A DNA stretch of 23,557 nt from Haplomitrium mnioides (GCA_049999725.1 JBNGIS010033876.1:1-23557), one strand, 5' to 3'. Shown: positions 10,514 through 21,423, numbered from the stretch's first letter. Made by a program: numbers and translations. Notes: generated by a model from the sequence alone, not told the origin.

Positions 10514-11978
10514 CAATATCAATTGAATATAACAACAAAAAATAATTGTACAAGCAATACAAATCAAAGAATTTTAATGTTGAATGAAAATAAAGAAATT
10601 ACCAAATTGTTTTTTGAAACTCAAGTAGAAGGAAGACAACTTTGATTCCTTTGTATAGATGTAACATTCCATTCTTGCATTCTCTCAAGTTTAACAATAG
10701 GCCTTCAAAAAAATGATTCAACCATCACCATCAAAACTCTATGTCTTTCCAACTTCCGAGACATTTTGTTAATTGAGAGCTTCCAACCTCAACTCTCTTA
10801 AGAAAAACTTTTATTTCATGTGGAAGATCTTGAAAAGACCTCCAAGATGTCTACTTCATGTTTTCCATTCTCAATGAACCCTTTTCCTTTAGCCTCTAGC
10901 CTTTGACTTGGTTCTTCTCCCAAATAAAAAAAAATTGCTTGTTGTAGTATCGACAATTCCCACTTATGAAAGGCCAATCGAAACTAGTTGTTCTGAAAAG
11001 TTACCGTCTTCTCAAGAGTACACTTACTCCATTGATTGAAAATTTTTTCAAGGAACCTTTGTACAATCTTACACCCTCTTCACTTGTTATAAAGAGTCCA
11101 ATATATGTTATGTTTCCTATATGCACAATTGAAACTTGCATGAATCTCCCCATATTGTATTTCTTAGGCTTTCCACTCCAAATTTACACATGGCCTTTTG
11201 GGTTCTTTATTGATTCACACAAAATCAGCCATTGATAGAGTAATCTCATCGATTTAAGAAGATTAATCACATCCACATACCAAAATGGTTTGGCCTAAGC
11301 AAGTATTGTAAGTGGCACCTCTATGGCACCTTTGTAGCTCTTCGAACTTGAAAAATGCAGCGTAAAAAATGAGCAACAAATTCTAACGTGAAAATGAGAG
11401 GCAAAATATAGCCAAATGATAAGGAATTTTGAAATTCATTGTATATATATATATATATCACAAGTGAGTTCGAGACAATGATTTTTTGGTGGGAAATCCA
11501 CTTTTTTATTTTCAAGTGTAAAAGAAATTAGGATAGAAAGTTCCATTGTCGTAGCTTTTGCTACTTCATTTTGTATGGTGACAAAAAATTAGTATATAAA
11601 ACATTGAGGATGTGTATCTTTCTAGTTCAAATTTTTCTTTTTCTCTAAAATGCTTTCACTATTTTGTTGTTTTGTAGAGTTTTTATCTAAAAAATAAAAA
11701 TAAAATATTCATTTGTTGAATCCATTCATCTAGTTTTCTATCTTTTTTTTGTTTATTTCGAATGGTTGGAGCAACAATTGGCAAAAAGTTATAAGATTTT
11801 CAAGATTTGTGTTTTCAAAAAAGTTTCACTACTAGAAGGCAAGGTGATTTTCTTTCAAATGGTCATCTTGACAACATAAACATTGGTATATAAAATGCAT
11901 CAACTATGATAGCAATTACATTGGGTAATAACTTGCTCATTGTACAACAAGATATCTCAATGAAGGATGATTATGAAA
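10514..11978. other. AT-rich spacer with a short (TA)n run
   Basis: No recognisable gene. The plus-strand frame at 10966-11235 (89 codons) is Leu/Phe-rich with no motif I know and probably arises by chance. A perfect alternating TA run lies at 11442-11458. Confidence 0.4.
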
Positions 11979-12093
11979 GTGAACCCTATCTGTGTATATG
12001 ATTAAAGAGTGAACCTTAACATACGTAAGATTCAAGATTGAACCCTTTTCATACATAAGTTTCAGAATTGAACCCTATGCATGCATGAGACCC
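11979..12093. repeat. 29-30-bp tandem repeat (GAACC units)
   Basis: Four consecutive diverged units (11979-12008, 12009-12037, 12038-12066, 12067-12093). Each opens with (g/t)tgaaccc or tgaacc, continues with an atacata/tgcatgca segment and ends in (ag)attcaaga or a relative. Units 2 and 3 are the most similar. Confidence 0.65.
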
Positions 12094-12487
12094 AACTTAC
12101 AACTCAAGCGATCAAAGTGTTCTCCTTCAACTGACTTCCAAACCACCAGACCTTATGCATGCATGGGCATTGATATTCCAACTGAACCTCATTACTCTAA
12201 AACTAGAGCTCCTCTAGTGGAACCCAAGCAAAAGAGTGACACCGTGAAGACTACTTGTTGGCATTCATGCTATTAACTTGAAAAATGTTGTTCGCATGTT
12301 TTTGTCAACAATTGATAATGGCAAAAAAGTCAAAGATCACAATGTATTTGTCAATGTGACTCCGATAAGGGAATCACAACATCAATTCAATTTTGATTGT
12401 GATATGATATCACCTTTGGCAACATTCAATCAAATTGTTGCTTCTACTCAAGTTGGATTGGAAATCGTGACAGGAGAGGCATCTTGA
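12085..12487 (+). pseudogene. Unrecognised coding-like fragment with one frameshift
   Basis: An open frame from 12085 to 12276 passes, by a frame change near 12255, into a second frame that stays open from about 12258 to the stop at 12485-12487. Together this is about 130 residues of mixed composition with several charged and polar clusters, which looks more protein-like than the surrounding AT-rich sequence. I recognise no domain. It starts inside the last unit of the 29-30-bp repeat. It could be a fragment of a decayed transposon or of a duplicated host gene. There is no upstream promoter that I can see and no intron signals I would defend. Confidence 0.25.
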
Positions 12488-13556
12488 AAACAAAAGCAGC
12501 TAATAAAATTTTCAAATAAAAGATCAAGCAACGATTCCCAATCAGAAATCATTTCACTCAAATTATTGCAAAAGGCTCCAATTGTTCTGGAAAAATGTTG
12601 CCATATATTCAAGATTTTGGTGAGGATGTTATCTCAACTTATTTGAGCTCTTTTACAACTAAAACTTGTATACTTAGATTCAAGAAGTATACTTTGAAAC
12701 TGAAACATACTTTGGATGATGCAAAAGATCTTGAAAATAGGCTAGGATTACATGCGGACCGAATGAGCTAATCAAGTATAAGAGTTCTTTATTTGGGTCA
12801 AAATCCAAACAAGTAAATCCTTTATTTTCATGTTGTCAAAATAATTGTATCATTGAGCAAGATAGATTTCTAATATCCTTCCTGTTGATATTTGAAGTCC
12901 AACTTTATCATAAGTAATAGTTGGATTGGATTTCAAAGAAGCGTTCTTTTGGCAAGGCTTGAAGACTCAAGACATCAAATTATAGTGGGTAATACCAAGA
13001 AAAGATTCAAATCTTGGCAATCAATTTACTTTGCATCGCAATACCATTGTATGTATAAGAGCATTCAAGTTAATTCAATATGTGAGAAGTGATAGAATCA
13101 AAAAGATACAAGGATAGATAAATGTAAGTCCTAGAGGCACTTTTAGAAAGAGATATTTATCTATTAGAGAGGTATTTACATGTGAGTGCATGGAAAAGTT
13201 TTTTCAATGACATTATAAGAGAATGCCGACTCAGAAATATAAAACTTGCCGAACATTTCTACCAAAAGAAAAGTTTATGATTATTCCACAACTTTTTCTT
13301 AGCTCTTTTGGTTTTACAAAGTACTAGAGAATGTACTTTCCAAATGTCAAAATTCTTAAAGACAATAGATTTGTTATTTGTGAAACTTGCAAAGAGATCA
13401 ATACAAAAGAGATCAATTTTCAAGTCTGACAAAGGTAAAACAATGCTTTGGCTTTTGCTATTCAAGACTTTTTTTTTACCATTTAGTCTATTCATTTCCA
13501 AATGCGTTGTGTTGAATTCAGTAAGCTTGAGAGCCCAATCGCTCAAAGGACTCCAA
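12488..13556. other. AT-rich spacer, nothing recognised
   Basis: No motif-bearing frame. The overlapping frames at 13259-13615 (minus) and 13308-13724 (plus) run into the minisatellite that begins at 13557 and shadow each other, so neither is credible as a gene. Confidence 0.4.
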
Positions 13557-13924
13557 GCTCTCAAAGATTTGCTATTGTTATTTGTAACTCTTTCGCGCAT
13601 GGAGTCTAAGTCCACAAAGGATTTGTCATTGTATTTTGTATTTCTAGACGGAGTTAGAGTCTATGGGTGTATAGAAATCATTATGGTTATTTTTAATCTT
13701 AGGCGCACCAAAGAATTGTTATAAATGTTTGTATTCCTATGTGCGTATAGGATTCATTACTTTAATTTACAATCTTCTGCGTACATTAACTCTATGCGTG
13801 TAGAGAACTTGTTATAGATGTTTGTAGTTATAGGCATGAAAAGATTCGTAATTTTGTTTGTAGCCTTATGCGCGTGTAGACTCTAGGTGCACATATGATT
13901 GGTTATAGTTGTTTGTGATCCTAT
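13557..13924. repeat. Composite minisatellite built of ~38-bp and ~17-bp modules
   Basis: Twelve modules in a row: 38-bp type at 13557-13594, 13611-13647, 13665-13702, 13703-13740, 13741-13778, 13796-13833, 13834-13869 and 13887-13924; short type at 13595-13610, 13648-13664, 13779-13795 and 13870-13886. The long module is roughly gcgcataaagaattgttat.atgtttgtattcctat. The short one resembles gcgcgtgtagactctat. Module ends in tat, tag or cct(t)at are consistent through the array. The last long module ends at 13924 and the LTR begins at 13925, so the element appears inserted at, or captured at, a module boundary. Confidence 0.75.
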
Positions 13925-15864
13925 TGTCAACCATATGGTTGGAGCCTTAACTCTTTTCCAACCGAGTTACCCCCACTTAAGGGATGACTAGTGTTTCGGA
14001 ACCTTTTATGGGAGGGGCTTTGCACCAAATGGACCCCAACTTCTACTTACCAGCTCAGGAGTGTCTGCACAACACCCAACAACACCCAAGCAAGACACAT
14101 GCCTACACACAACTATTGTCACACTTCTCTCTAATGCTCACAGATGCAAGTCACACCCCTTCTTGAGGCCTTAACCCCAAAAGGTGCCACTTGGAAGACA
14201 GGGGTAGATAGAACAGGGCATGTGGTCCTCGTCTGCATTGGCCTCTTGGTGAGTCCTCTTCTTAGGAGCTTCAAGTGATTCTTGTTGGCCTCATAGTCCT
14301 CGCCACTAACCAACAATTTCTTCAGCAACCACCTTGCTCATTCACACTCATTTCTCAATGACACATACGGGTGGACTGTTATACTGTTGAGTCAATTCCT
14401 AAATATACTTCAGGAGCCCAAAACTGAACCCAATCACCTTGTTTACAAATGGGAAATAGGTCCCAACATCCAATTATCACAATACAATGATGTTAGTCCT
14501 GACTTCCCCTGTACAGAGTGTTCTCAGGATTTGACAAATGGAATGCAAGCCCTCTAAACTAAGAACTTCACAAAACTACAAACAAAACACAAATCTAAGA
14601 ACACACATAAACATAAAGACACCTATACATCCACACTATCTTGCCAACACTAGAGTCCTTTTCCACCTCTCAAGAACCGATATTTTCTCTCAATCCTTCT
14701 TCAACTCCTATCAACAACTTCAGTTCTCCTCCAATCCTTCATCCACACACTCTCATCCAGATAGCTTTTCAACTTCCCTCGTGAGAAGCTCTGAATTTAC
14801 TTCCTCAGGCTCGAAAGAGGATTTCTTTAACTTCCACCTCTGGAAGATAGTCCCCTCGACTACTGGCCACCCACTCCACCTTGAGCTTTGAATGGATCTT
14901 CTCTACAGTGTGCGGGCACTAACACAGCCACTCCTCTCTTGACTCCACTTGAGAATTCCGACCAAAAACGCCCCCAAACGCCTCTAGGATTGATGCTCCT
15001 GCACAGACAATGCTGAGACGACCCCAAGATCCCCCCTCGGCAACCTCTCACGAATTCAATACCGAAAGAACTCCCTTCAAATTCAAGTGGTGATCCACCT
15101 CCAAATGTCGGTCCACCCGCAACGATGAGTCCACCTGGATCGCTTGAGACTCTAGAGCTCTACGCTCGACGATTCTCAGCGCCCCTCCAGTCCACCTCCA
15201 CCCCTGCTGGTCCCCCTGCACGAGTCCACTCGTCTCATGTGAATCTTGGTTGGAATCCTCTCCTCTCTCCCTCACTGCTTCTTCCTCTTCGAGTTTGCTC
15301 TCACAACTCAATTTTGCATAAAATTTAACCCCCAGAACATCGCAACGATCCCATCTATACCCCTCTTGCAGGCGCGCGTCCCCCTCCCAACAATTTCTTG
15401 ATCAAGATCGATCCTTCTCTCTTTGCTGGACTTGGCCAGTTTTCTCGTTAGCAATCGCTTCTTGACAAGGTGACACCTAGCAGCCAACCCGAGTTTAACG
15501 GTCATCTCTTGAAGCCTTCAAGATCGAAAGAAGAGAATTTTGGAGAAGGCTTGGCTGAACCCTGCTTTCGATCCGTTATGCTCTTAATTGCAAATTTTCG
15601 ACCTGGTCTTGCTTCACCATTGGACGCATTAGCAAACCTCGTAGCATTCTCAATTCGATTTCTTTGAAGCAGCACATTGAGCGCAAATCTGAAGTTTGGT
15701 CAGAGAGGTCTTTTCGCAGAGAAATTCGAAGAAATTTGCTTGGAGGAGACTAGATTCGCAGCAAATGGGCTACCCGACGCATCTCGCGGGCTGCTTTGTA
15801 ATTTTCCTCGATCCTCCTTGTTGCCATGCTCTCGAGATTGCCCGCAAACTCCCACATGTTGCCA

Positions 15865-16050
15865 CGTTTCCGTAAACGCTCACGGGTTCCCGCAAGCTAC
15901 CAAGTTTCCACAAACGCTCACGGGTTCTCGCAAGCTGCCAAGTTTCCACAAACTCTCACGGGTTCTTGGAGTCGCTCGCGGACCCCCGCCGTTGCTCATG
16001 GATCCCCGCTGTCGCTCACGGATCCCCGCAGTCGCTCGCGGACCCTCGCA
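15865..16050. repeat. 38-bp and 20-bp tandem arrays inside the 3' LTR
   Basis: Two 38-bp units (15865-15902, 15903-15940) and the start of a third share a core with gtttcc..aaac.ctcacgggttc. They run straight into four exact-length 20-bp units (15971-15990, 15991-16010, 16011-16030, 16031-16050) of the form gtcgctc.cggatccccgc. The solo LTR has a different array at this place. Confidence 0.8.
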
Positions 16051-16398
16051 AGCCGCCACATGTCCTAGTTGACCTTCTTCCGAGTTGCGCCGTCCGACGC
16101 CGCCCCGCAAAGGGGTAGGTGGACCGTCGCATTGACTAGATTCCGTGGTTGACTCGCTGACTCCTCCTCTCTTCCACGGATACCACGTCATCTCTAAAAC
16201 TCTTCCCTTGCCGAATAAAAATAGTATTGTTGTCACCATTTTGGAGCCCGCTTACAATAAGAACTATGCGCTCCCGAGGCTCCCTTCGCTTAAGTTTTCC
16301 CTTTGCTTGATATAAGAACTATATAGGACTCCACATCTCTCCCCGTCGAACTATCAGCGTCGCCCGTACTCCTTCGAACTTTCGTCCTCATCATTTCA

Positions 16399-16885
16399 GG
16401 ATCTGCAATAGGTTGCCATTTTGGATGCTCATCCCTTGCTTCTTCTTTTGGCCGAATTGTCGATTGATCACCTTTTCGCCTTTACTTGCCCTTTCGGTCA
16501 AATCATTGATAGATCGCTTTTTTGGCATCTTTGATCTTCCTCTGTCCATATCATTGATGAATCACCCCTTTGACACCACTTGGTTCTCCTTTGATTGGAA
16601 CTGCAATAGATTGCTCTTTTGGTTTCCTCGGTTCTCCTCTAGTTAGGCCCGCGATAAGTTGCCCTTTCGGCGCTCTTTCCTTGCCTCTTGCCGGATCGTT
16701 GATAGGTCGCCCTTTCACATTCCTTGGTTCTTTTGGTCGGATTGTTGATATATCACCTTTTCGCTACTGCTTGCTCTTCGTCTAGCTAGACTCGTGATTC
16801 ATCACCCTTTCAGCTTTACTTGTTCTCCTGTGGTCGGACCCGCGATAAATTGCCCTTTCGGCGCTCTTTCCTTGGTCTCTGGTTG
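16399..16885. repeat. ~48-bp tandem array inside the 3' LTR, about ten units
   Basis: Roughly ten diverged units follow the pattern gg.ccgcgatag.ttgccctttcggc.ct....ttg.tct, for example from 16646, 16694, 16739 and 16832. The third-last class repeats gcgataa(g/a)ttgccctttcggcgctctttcc almost exactly (16650s and 16840s). Nothing corresponding was found in the solo LTR. Confidence 0.75.
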
Positions 16886-16895
16886 GGCTTTCCAA

Positions 16896-17471
16896 CGGAT
16901 CCCCGTTAAGTGGGCTCTTCACGTCGGAAGACGAATTAGAACCCACTTAGCTGGGCTCCCCACTTAGGGAGGCTCAACCCTGTTAAGATCTGCGGGGCTT
17001 GCCACTTTCCCGCCGAGGATCCGCAAGCTCCTTGGAACCGCCACGTGTCATTGAATCCCATGAAGTACGCCGGGGACGCCACGTTTTCGCAGTGCCCCAC
17101 GGACTCCTGTAAGCTCCGAAATTGTGATGAATTGCCGCTTCGCCTTCCCACTTAGCCTCGTAGTTGTCCTTCCAAACAATCCTCCACGCCACAAAATGGT
17201 GACAAGTCACCATTTTGTCAGTCACCGCTTTCTCCATCCCTGTTTCGCCTTTACCTTGTGACTTGTCAAACCCACCTTAGCGGATCTCTATTAAGCGGTC
17301 CCCTCCACGTCGGAAGACGGATCAGAATCCGCTTAACCAGGTTCTCCACTTAGAGTGGCGCGACCTCGTTAAGCTCTTCGAGCCTCCAAGAGCTGCCACA
17401 TAGCCTGTTGAATCCCGTGAAGCACGCCGGGGATGGCAGGTTTCCGCAACGCCCAAAGGACTCCTAGGGCC
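16896..17471. repeat. Direct duplication of a ~200-bp segment inside the 3' LTR
   Basis: Copy a (16896-17117) and copy b (17281-17471) share the order cggatc.c..ttaag, cacgtcggaagacg, agaa.cc.cttaa/g, ctccacttag, ttgaatccc.tgaagcacgccgggga, and ggactcct. The offset is 385 bp, so a diverged segment of about 160 bp lies between. Local minus-strand frames here are by-products of the GC-rich repeats. Confidence 0.65.
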
Positions 17472-18072
17472 TTTCTCCCTTCGGGTTGATTCTTCGCATA
17501 GATCCTCCTCATTTGGTCCGATTGTAGTAGTCGGCTTCTGATTACAAAGCACTTCCTTCCCTTCTTGCCTGGGCGACCTACCGTGGGGCCTCATCTTCCG
17601 AATTCATCCCGCTGCCTTCTCTCTACCTGGCTTCACCCGCCGTATACTCCTTTGTACGTCGTTCGTTGCCGCTGGGCAAGTCCTCGCAGTGCTGCGACTT
17701 TCGATCCACTTGCGTGATGGCCCTTTGCACGTATCCTGACTGTCCTCCCCCTCGTCGCTTCTTCCTTCTCATGAATTCCTTCTCACATGATTCCTCCTTG
17801 ATGTTGATGGCTCCCTCCTCAATTAATTCCTCCACAATTCATCCCCTTCAATTTCTGCCCTCCTCTCCTCGAATTCTTCTGCTGCTCCATTCTTCTGATC
17901 TCTCCTCTCACCTCTCTTTGATTTCCTCTTGATCACCCTTGTCAGCTTTGCCTTTGTCATGATTTGCTACGAGTTCTTTTGCTCATCATGCTAGGCTACT
18001 TTATCTAACTCCTTTGGATTCCACATGGCTCCCCCTTGCATTGCATGATCCATGATATTCACTGGGGAAAGC

Positions 18073-18105
18073 AGAAAGGAAAAGAAGAGAAGGGAGAGAA
18101 GAAAG
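18073..18105 (+). repeat. Purine tract in U3 of the 3' LTR
   Basis: A 33-bp all-purine run in the position matching 4183-4233 of the solo LTR, again flanked on its right by an A/T-rich stretch of ataataaaa type. Conservation of both between diverged copies suggests a role in U3, possibly in the promoter, though no TATA box can be placed with confidence. Confidence 0.6.
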
Positions 18106-18244
18106 ATGCAGGATAGAATAACAACAATAAAACAATAAAGTATAATAAAACATAACAGGCTAACACAAACTGAAAGAAACAACCAGGCTAGAAGTTGAGA
18201 ATTTACAAAAAATGAGAAAACTCATACACACCTAGTCGACATAA

Positions 18245-18254
18245 CTCCCCTTTT
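18245..18254 (-). promoter_or_regulatory. Polypurine tract (plus-strand primer site) next to the 3' LTR
   Basis: On the minus strand the sequence reads AAAAGGGGAG, then GTTA-like bases and the LTR start TGTCGAC. This is the expected place and composition for the primer of plus-strand DNA synthesis in an LTR retrotransposon. It fixes the element's orientation and shows that 13925-18241 is its 3' LTR. Confidence 0.8.
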
Positions 18255-18490
18255 AATTTTGCAGCGACCCCGCAAACACCTTCCTACTTCTGACCTTCTT
18301 TGGCTCCTCCGTGGCCGCCGCTCTGACCTCCCTTACTGGGTGCCTTTAGTCAACCTGGTCACCACCCACGCCCCACTCACACAACATATTGACACGAACG
18401 AACACAACCCACTACGCAATGCTAAACATACATATGTACAAAAAATTCCCACGCCTACTGTATACGGCGACACCCTCCATATTAGTCCTT
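18255..18490 (-). other. Untranslated stretch between pol stop and polypurine tract
   Basis: About 235 bp between the pol stop codon (18491-18493) and the polypurine tract, with no convincing coding frame on the element strand. It is the usual 3' non-coding part of the internal region. Confidence 0.55.
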
Positions 18491-19545
18491 TTAGTGGTAA
18501 TACCGCTTGAGCCGGTCGTAATGGACCCGATTGGGAAGGTGTGCCCTTGTCATTGTGCTCAACTCCACTGACTCATTGTCGTGAAGCACTCTCACCAGGT
18601 AGGGTCCCATCCACCGGGTATGCAGCTTTCCGAGTAAGTGCATAAACCTGTTGTCGTAAAGCATCACTAGATCCCCTCCTTTGAAGTCAACTGGCCTCAA
18701 CTTCTTGTCATGCTGCTTCTTGGTCAGTTGTTGCTGATGTTCCAGCCTCTCGTGCGCCCTTGCCTGGATCTCTTCTAAGGCCTCCAACTAGTGCACCCTT
18801 TCCGTTCGGCTTAGGCCCTCTGCCATTCTCTCCTCTACTGTCACCCGAGGTGTGAGGACTTCAAACTCCACCGAGACCAGCGAGTGTTGTCCAAAGACCA
18901 GGAAGTAAGGGCAGTGGCCCGTGGTGGTCTTGTAGGCTAGGTTATAGGCATGGGTGGCAATTAGCAGCTTCAAGTCCTAGTCCACCTTGTTGGCCGCCAC
19001 CGTTTTGTTCAAAAATTTTCCCATAATTTCGTTGGCCCTCTCCATTAACCCATTAGCCTTAGGGTGGTAGGTTGTGGTTTTCCGGTGCTTGACCAAATAC
19101 TTCTCTATGAGCTCACAATGACTTGATTAACAAAATGTGTACCTTGGTCACTCACCAACTCCAACAGCGCCCCGAATCGGGTGAAGATCTGCTCGTAGAG
19201 GAAACAGGCCACCGTCGGCACATCATCTTTCCTGGTTGCCCTAGCCTCCACCCACTTGGTGGGATAGTTAGTTGAGAGCAGAATGTACATGTTCCCGCGC
19301 CTCGTGGATGGAGTGATGGGCCCGATGAAGTCAATTCCCCACTTCTCAAATGGGGCCAGGGGAATGATCGGCATCAGGGGATGGTGACACGATGCTGCTG
19401 GTTTCCCGGTCCACTGACAGGCGTCACACCTCTTCACAAAGAAGTGGACGTCCCTATGTAGGGTGGGCCACTAATACTTAGCGTCCACAATCTTCCGGAT
19501 GGTGGTTTCTGCCGCAAAATGACCACCGACCTCTTCCTCGTGCAT
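18491..19545 (-). pseudogene. Ty3/gypsy integrase, no chromodomain, interrupted
   Basis: Integrase inserts the element's DNA copy into the host genome. Read on the minus strand, the zinc-binding domain has its two His near 19542 and 19521 (HEEEVGGH) and two Cys in KRCDACQ near 19428 and 19419. The core domain has GIDFIGP (Asp at 19330-19332), SDQGTHF (Asp at 19147-19149) and GLMERAN (Glu at 19040-19042), so all three catalytic acidic residues are still encoded. A tRNYPTKW-like stretch carries Asn where most relatives have Asp. The C-terminal part shows the GPY motif (RWMGPY near 18605) and ends at LKRYYH, with no chromodomain. That points to the Tat/Athila side of gypsy. It is broken by TAG stops at 19471-19473, 18977-18979 and 18788-18790 and by a one-base frame change between about 19115 and 19122. 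Confidence 0.88.
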
Positions 19546-20320
19546 TGCCCGCATCACCACCGTGGACTGGTCTTTCTCCAGACACCTGCGTATCTTCCTA
19601 TCCATGCCTTGCCTATGAAACATTCCCTTGATGATGAGAAAGGGCCTCACCTTTCTGAGAAACACTACTGCTTGTTCTGGGGTGTGCCATGGGGGAATCC
19701 TTGATGTCAAGAGGAACTCAATGATGTCCCCATATTCTGTGGGTCTCCCCTCCTGGACATGGAACAGGTCTTCGTCAGGGAAGGTGTCCCCCACTCTCTC
19801 TGCACTCGGCTGCCCCTCAATCCTTGAGAAGAAGTCTACATTCTGGTGTTTCTTCCCCGACTTGATGCGTACCTCAAAATCAAACTCCTGGAGTAGCAAC
19901 ATCCACCTTGCCACTCTCTCCGTCACATCCCCCTTGTTGACCATGTATTTCAAGACATCATGGTCAGTGTGGAACACCACCTTGTAGTGCAGCAGGTAGT
20001 GCTTGAATTTCTTCAGGGAGTAGATTATCCCCAGGGCCTCACGGTCGATGGGTGAGTAATTCTTTTCTGCTGCTGAAAGGAGTCTGCTGGCAAAGTAGAT
20101 TGGGTGGTCCCTGCCTTCCTTATCGAGTTGGCTCAGCACAGCTCCCACACAGAAGCTCAAAACATCCACCATCACGTGGAACTCCTTGGTCCAGTTTGGG
20201 GGTGCCAGGATAGGCGCATTGGCCAATCACCTCTTGAGCTCGTTAAAGCTAGATCTCTTAGGCTTTGTTGGCTCAAAATCACTGCCCCTATTCACCATCT
20301 CCATTAGTGGTAGGCTACTA
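19546..20320 (-). pseudogene. RNase H and end of reverse transcriptase, 5'-truncated
   Basis: RNase H removes the RNA strand from RNA-DNA hybrids during reverse transcription. The four acidic positions can be followed: Asp in FHVMVD (20164-20166), Glu in DREALGI (20038-20040), Asp in FHTDHD (19963-19965) and Asp in NVDFFSR (19834-19836), the last lacking one of the residues usual in this motif. GAVLSQLDKEG and PIYFASRLL are standard for gypsy. Upstream, the frame continues through a TGA at 20227-20229 into the connection segment and a PLMEMV remnant near 20300. Beyond about 20320 the sequence changes to unrelated AT-rich DNA, so the fingers and palm with the YxDD active site, protease, gag and 5' LTR are all absent. 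A linker of about 90 residues leads to the integrase zinc domain in the same frame. Confidence 0.88.
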
Positions 20321-21299
20321 GGGCAAATTTTTATTAGTCAATGACATGACATTAAAAAAACTTTTATATCATCTCTAACTAGATGTTATTGATACATTAT
20401 GGTGGTTTGCTATTTGGATCCCTATAGATACCCACAATTTTGAAGACATTAATAAGGTTACTTCTTTTACACATGACCAGTTTGACAACTTGGTTGTGTG
20501 CTATCTTTCCCTTACATCATGTTTTCTACTAGGTTGGCTTTTATTTGCTCTTGTATTGTTTAGATAGTTTTTTTTAGGTTTTCTTTTCCATTATTTAGAT
20601 TTTTTGGATCTTTTCTCTTAGCTAATTGTCCCCCTAGTGATCTTGAATGGCAATACAACTTTGTCAAGAGAAAAGAACAAAACCAAAATCTGCAATATAT
20701 GATCTATTCATTCTCTTCCAGATTAGATGGGTACGTGAGATGTTGCCTTGTTCTTCCTTTTGTTTTTGTCAAAGCATTAGCAATATTTTTAGGAATTGAT
20801 TACTTTAAAGAGGTTCGTACTAGCAAAAATGGAAGAAAATCAATATATAACTTTAAAATATTCTTGTTTGAAATTCACTAGACAAATGTGTGTGGACCAT
20901 ATAGATATAAGTACTCATATGAATAGATTTTTAGCAATAACTTCAATTACATTAGATTCAACATAAGTTTTTGTGACAACACTTGATGGTGATACTATCA
21001 ATTGACATTTTTGATAGCTCATGATATCATATATTGGTTTTTTCTTGGAGATATTTTCTTACATACTTTGCACTAATCTATCACGTAGATAAAGCTTGGA
21101 AGGAATTATTTTGGATAAAGATGTTCATAATACAAATAGTTCAAGAGTAAGATAATCGCTTCAAGGTTCTAGCTAGTAAAAGACAAACTATTCCTCTAGA
21201 AGAAGATCTCATAAGTTTCTTCACTAGACACTTGCTCTAAGTTATGCAAGAACACACTCTACTACATGAATTTGAGGCACTTGATTAAGCTATACACTA
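20321..21299. other. AT-rich spacer between two retroelements, no gene seen
   Basis: AT-rich, with scattered stops in all frames. A 60-codon plus-strand frame at 20699-20881 has no motif. The left edge is the truncation point of the minus-strand gypsy element. The right edge is uncertain because the LTR of the next element could begin upstream of 21300. Confidence 0.4.
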
Positions 21300-21423
21300 T
21301 GTATAGTACAAGTATGATGTTGTGCTATTTATAAGAAAATAAAGAGGAGTGAATGAAGTAGTAGGGGTTACTTTTAGGGTTGAATTGAGATAATATTACT
21401 CGTTTTCAAAGCTACTTTTAGAG

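Larger units (their letters stand above)
13925..18241 (-). mobile_element. 3' LTR of a truncated long-LTR Ty3/gypsy (Tat/Ogre-like) element
   Basis: A 4317-bp LTR beginning TGTCAACC and ending GTCGACA in plus coordinates. In the element's own (minus) orientation it starts TGTCGAC directly after a polypurine tract and a spacer, downstream of the integrase stop, which makes it the 3' LTR. It matches the solo LTR at 248-4362 over roughly 13925-15480 and 17690-18241. The middle (about 15840-17650) is not alignable with the solo copy and contains its own arrays. The 5 bp directly beyond the end (13920-13924, cctat) should be the target-site duplication, but the partner cannot be checked because the 5' end of the element is missing. 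With LTRs this long and a pol lacking a chromodomain, a Tat/Ogre-like lineage is the best fit. Confidence 0.85.

Noticed and set aside
10260-10562. A repeat protein with an 8-residue unit encoded on the minus strand
   Set aside because: Only the array gives the regularity, because 24 bp is a multiple of three. The rest of the frame is low-complexity and there is no conserved domain or promoter.
13259-13724. Overlapping frames of 118 codons (minus) and 138 codons (plus) as genes
   Set aside because: They shadow one another, run into the minisatellite and contain no motif.
4363-13924. The two long LTRs as the pair of one giant element, with 4363-13924 as its interior
   Set aside because: The left LTR has its own perfect target-site duplication, no polypurine tract adjoins 4363, no primer-binding site adjoins 13924, and pol with a polypurine tract lies on the other side of the right LTR. 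The copies have also diverged strongly.
18491-18600. A chromodomain at the end of the minus-strand integrase
   Set aside because: After the GPY motif only about 37 residues remain before the stop and none of the aromatic chromodomain pattern is visible.
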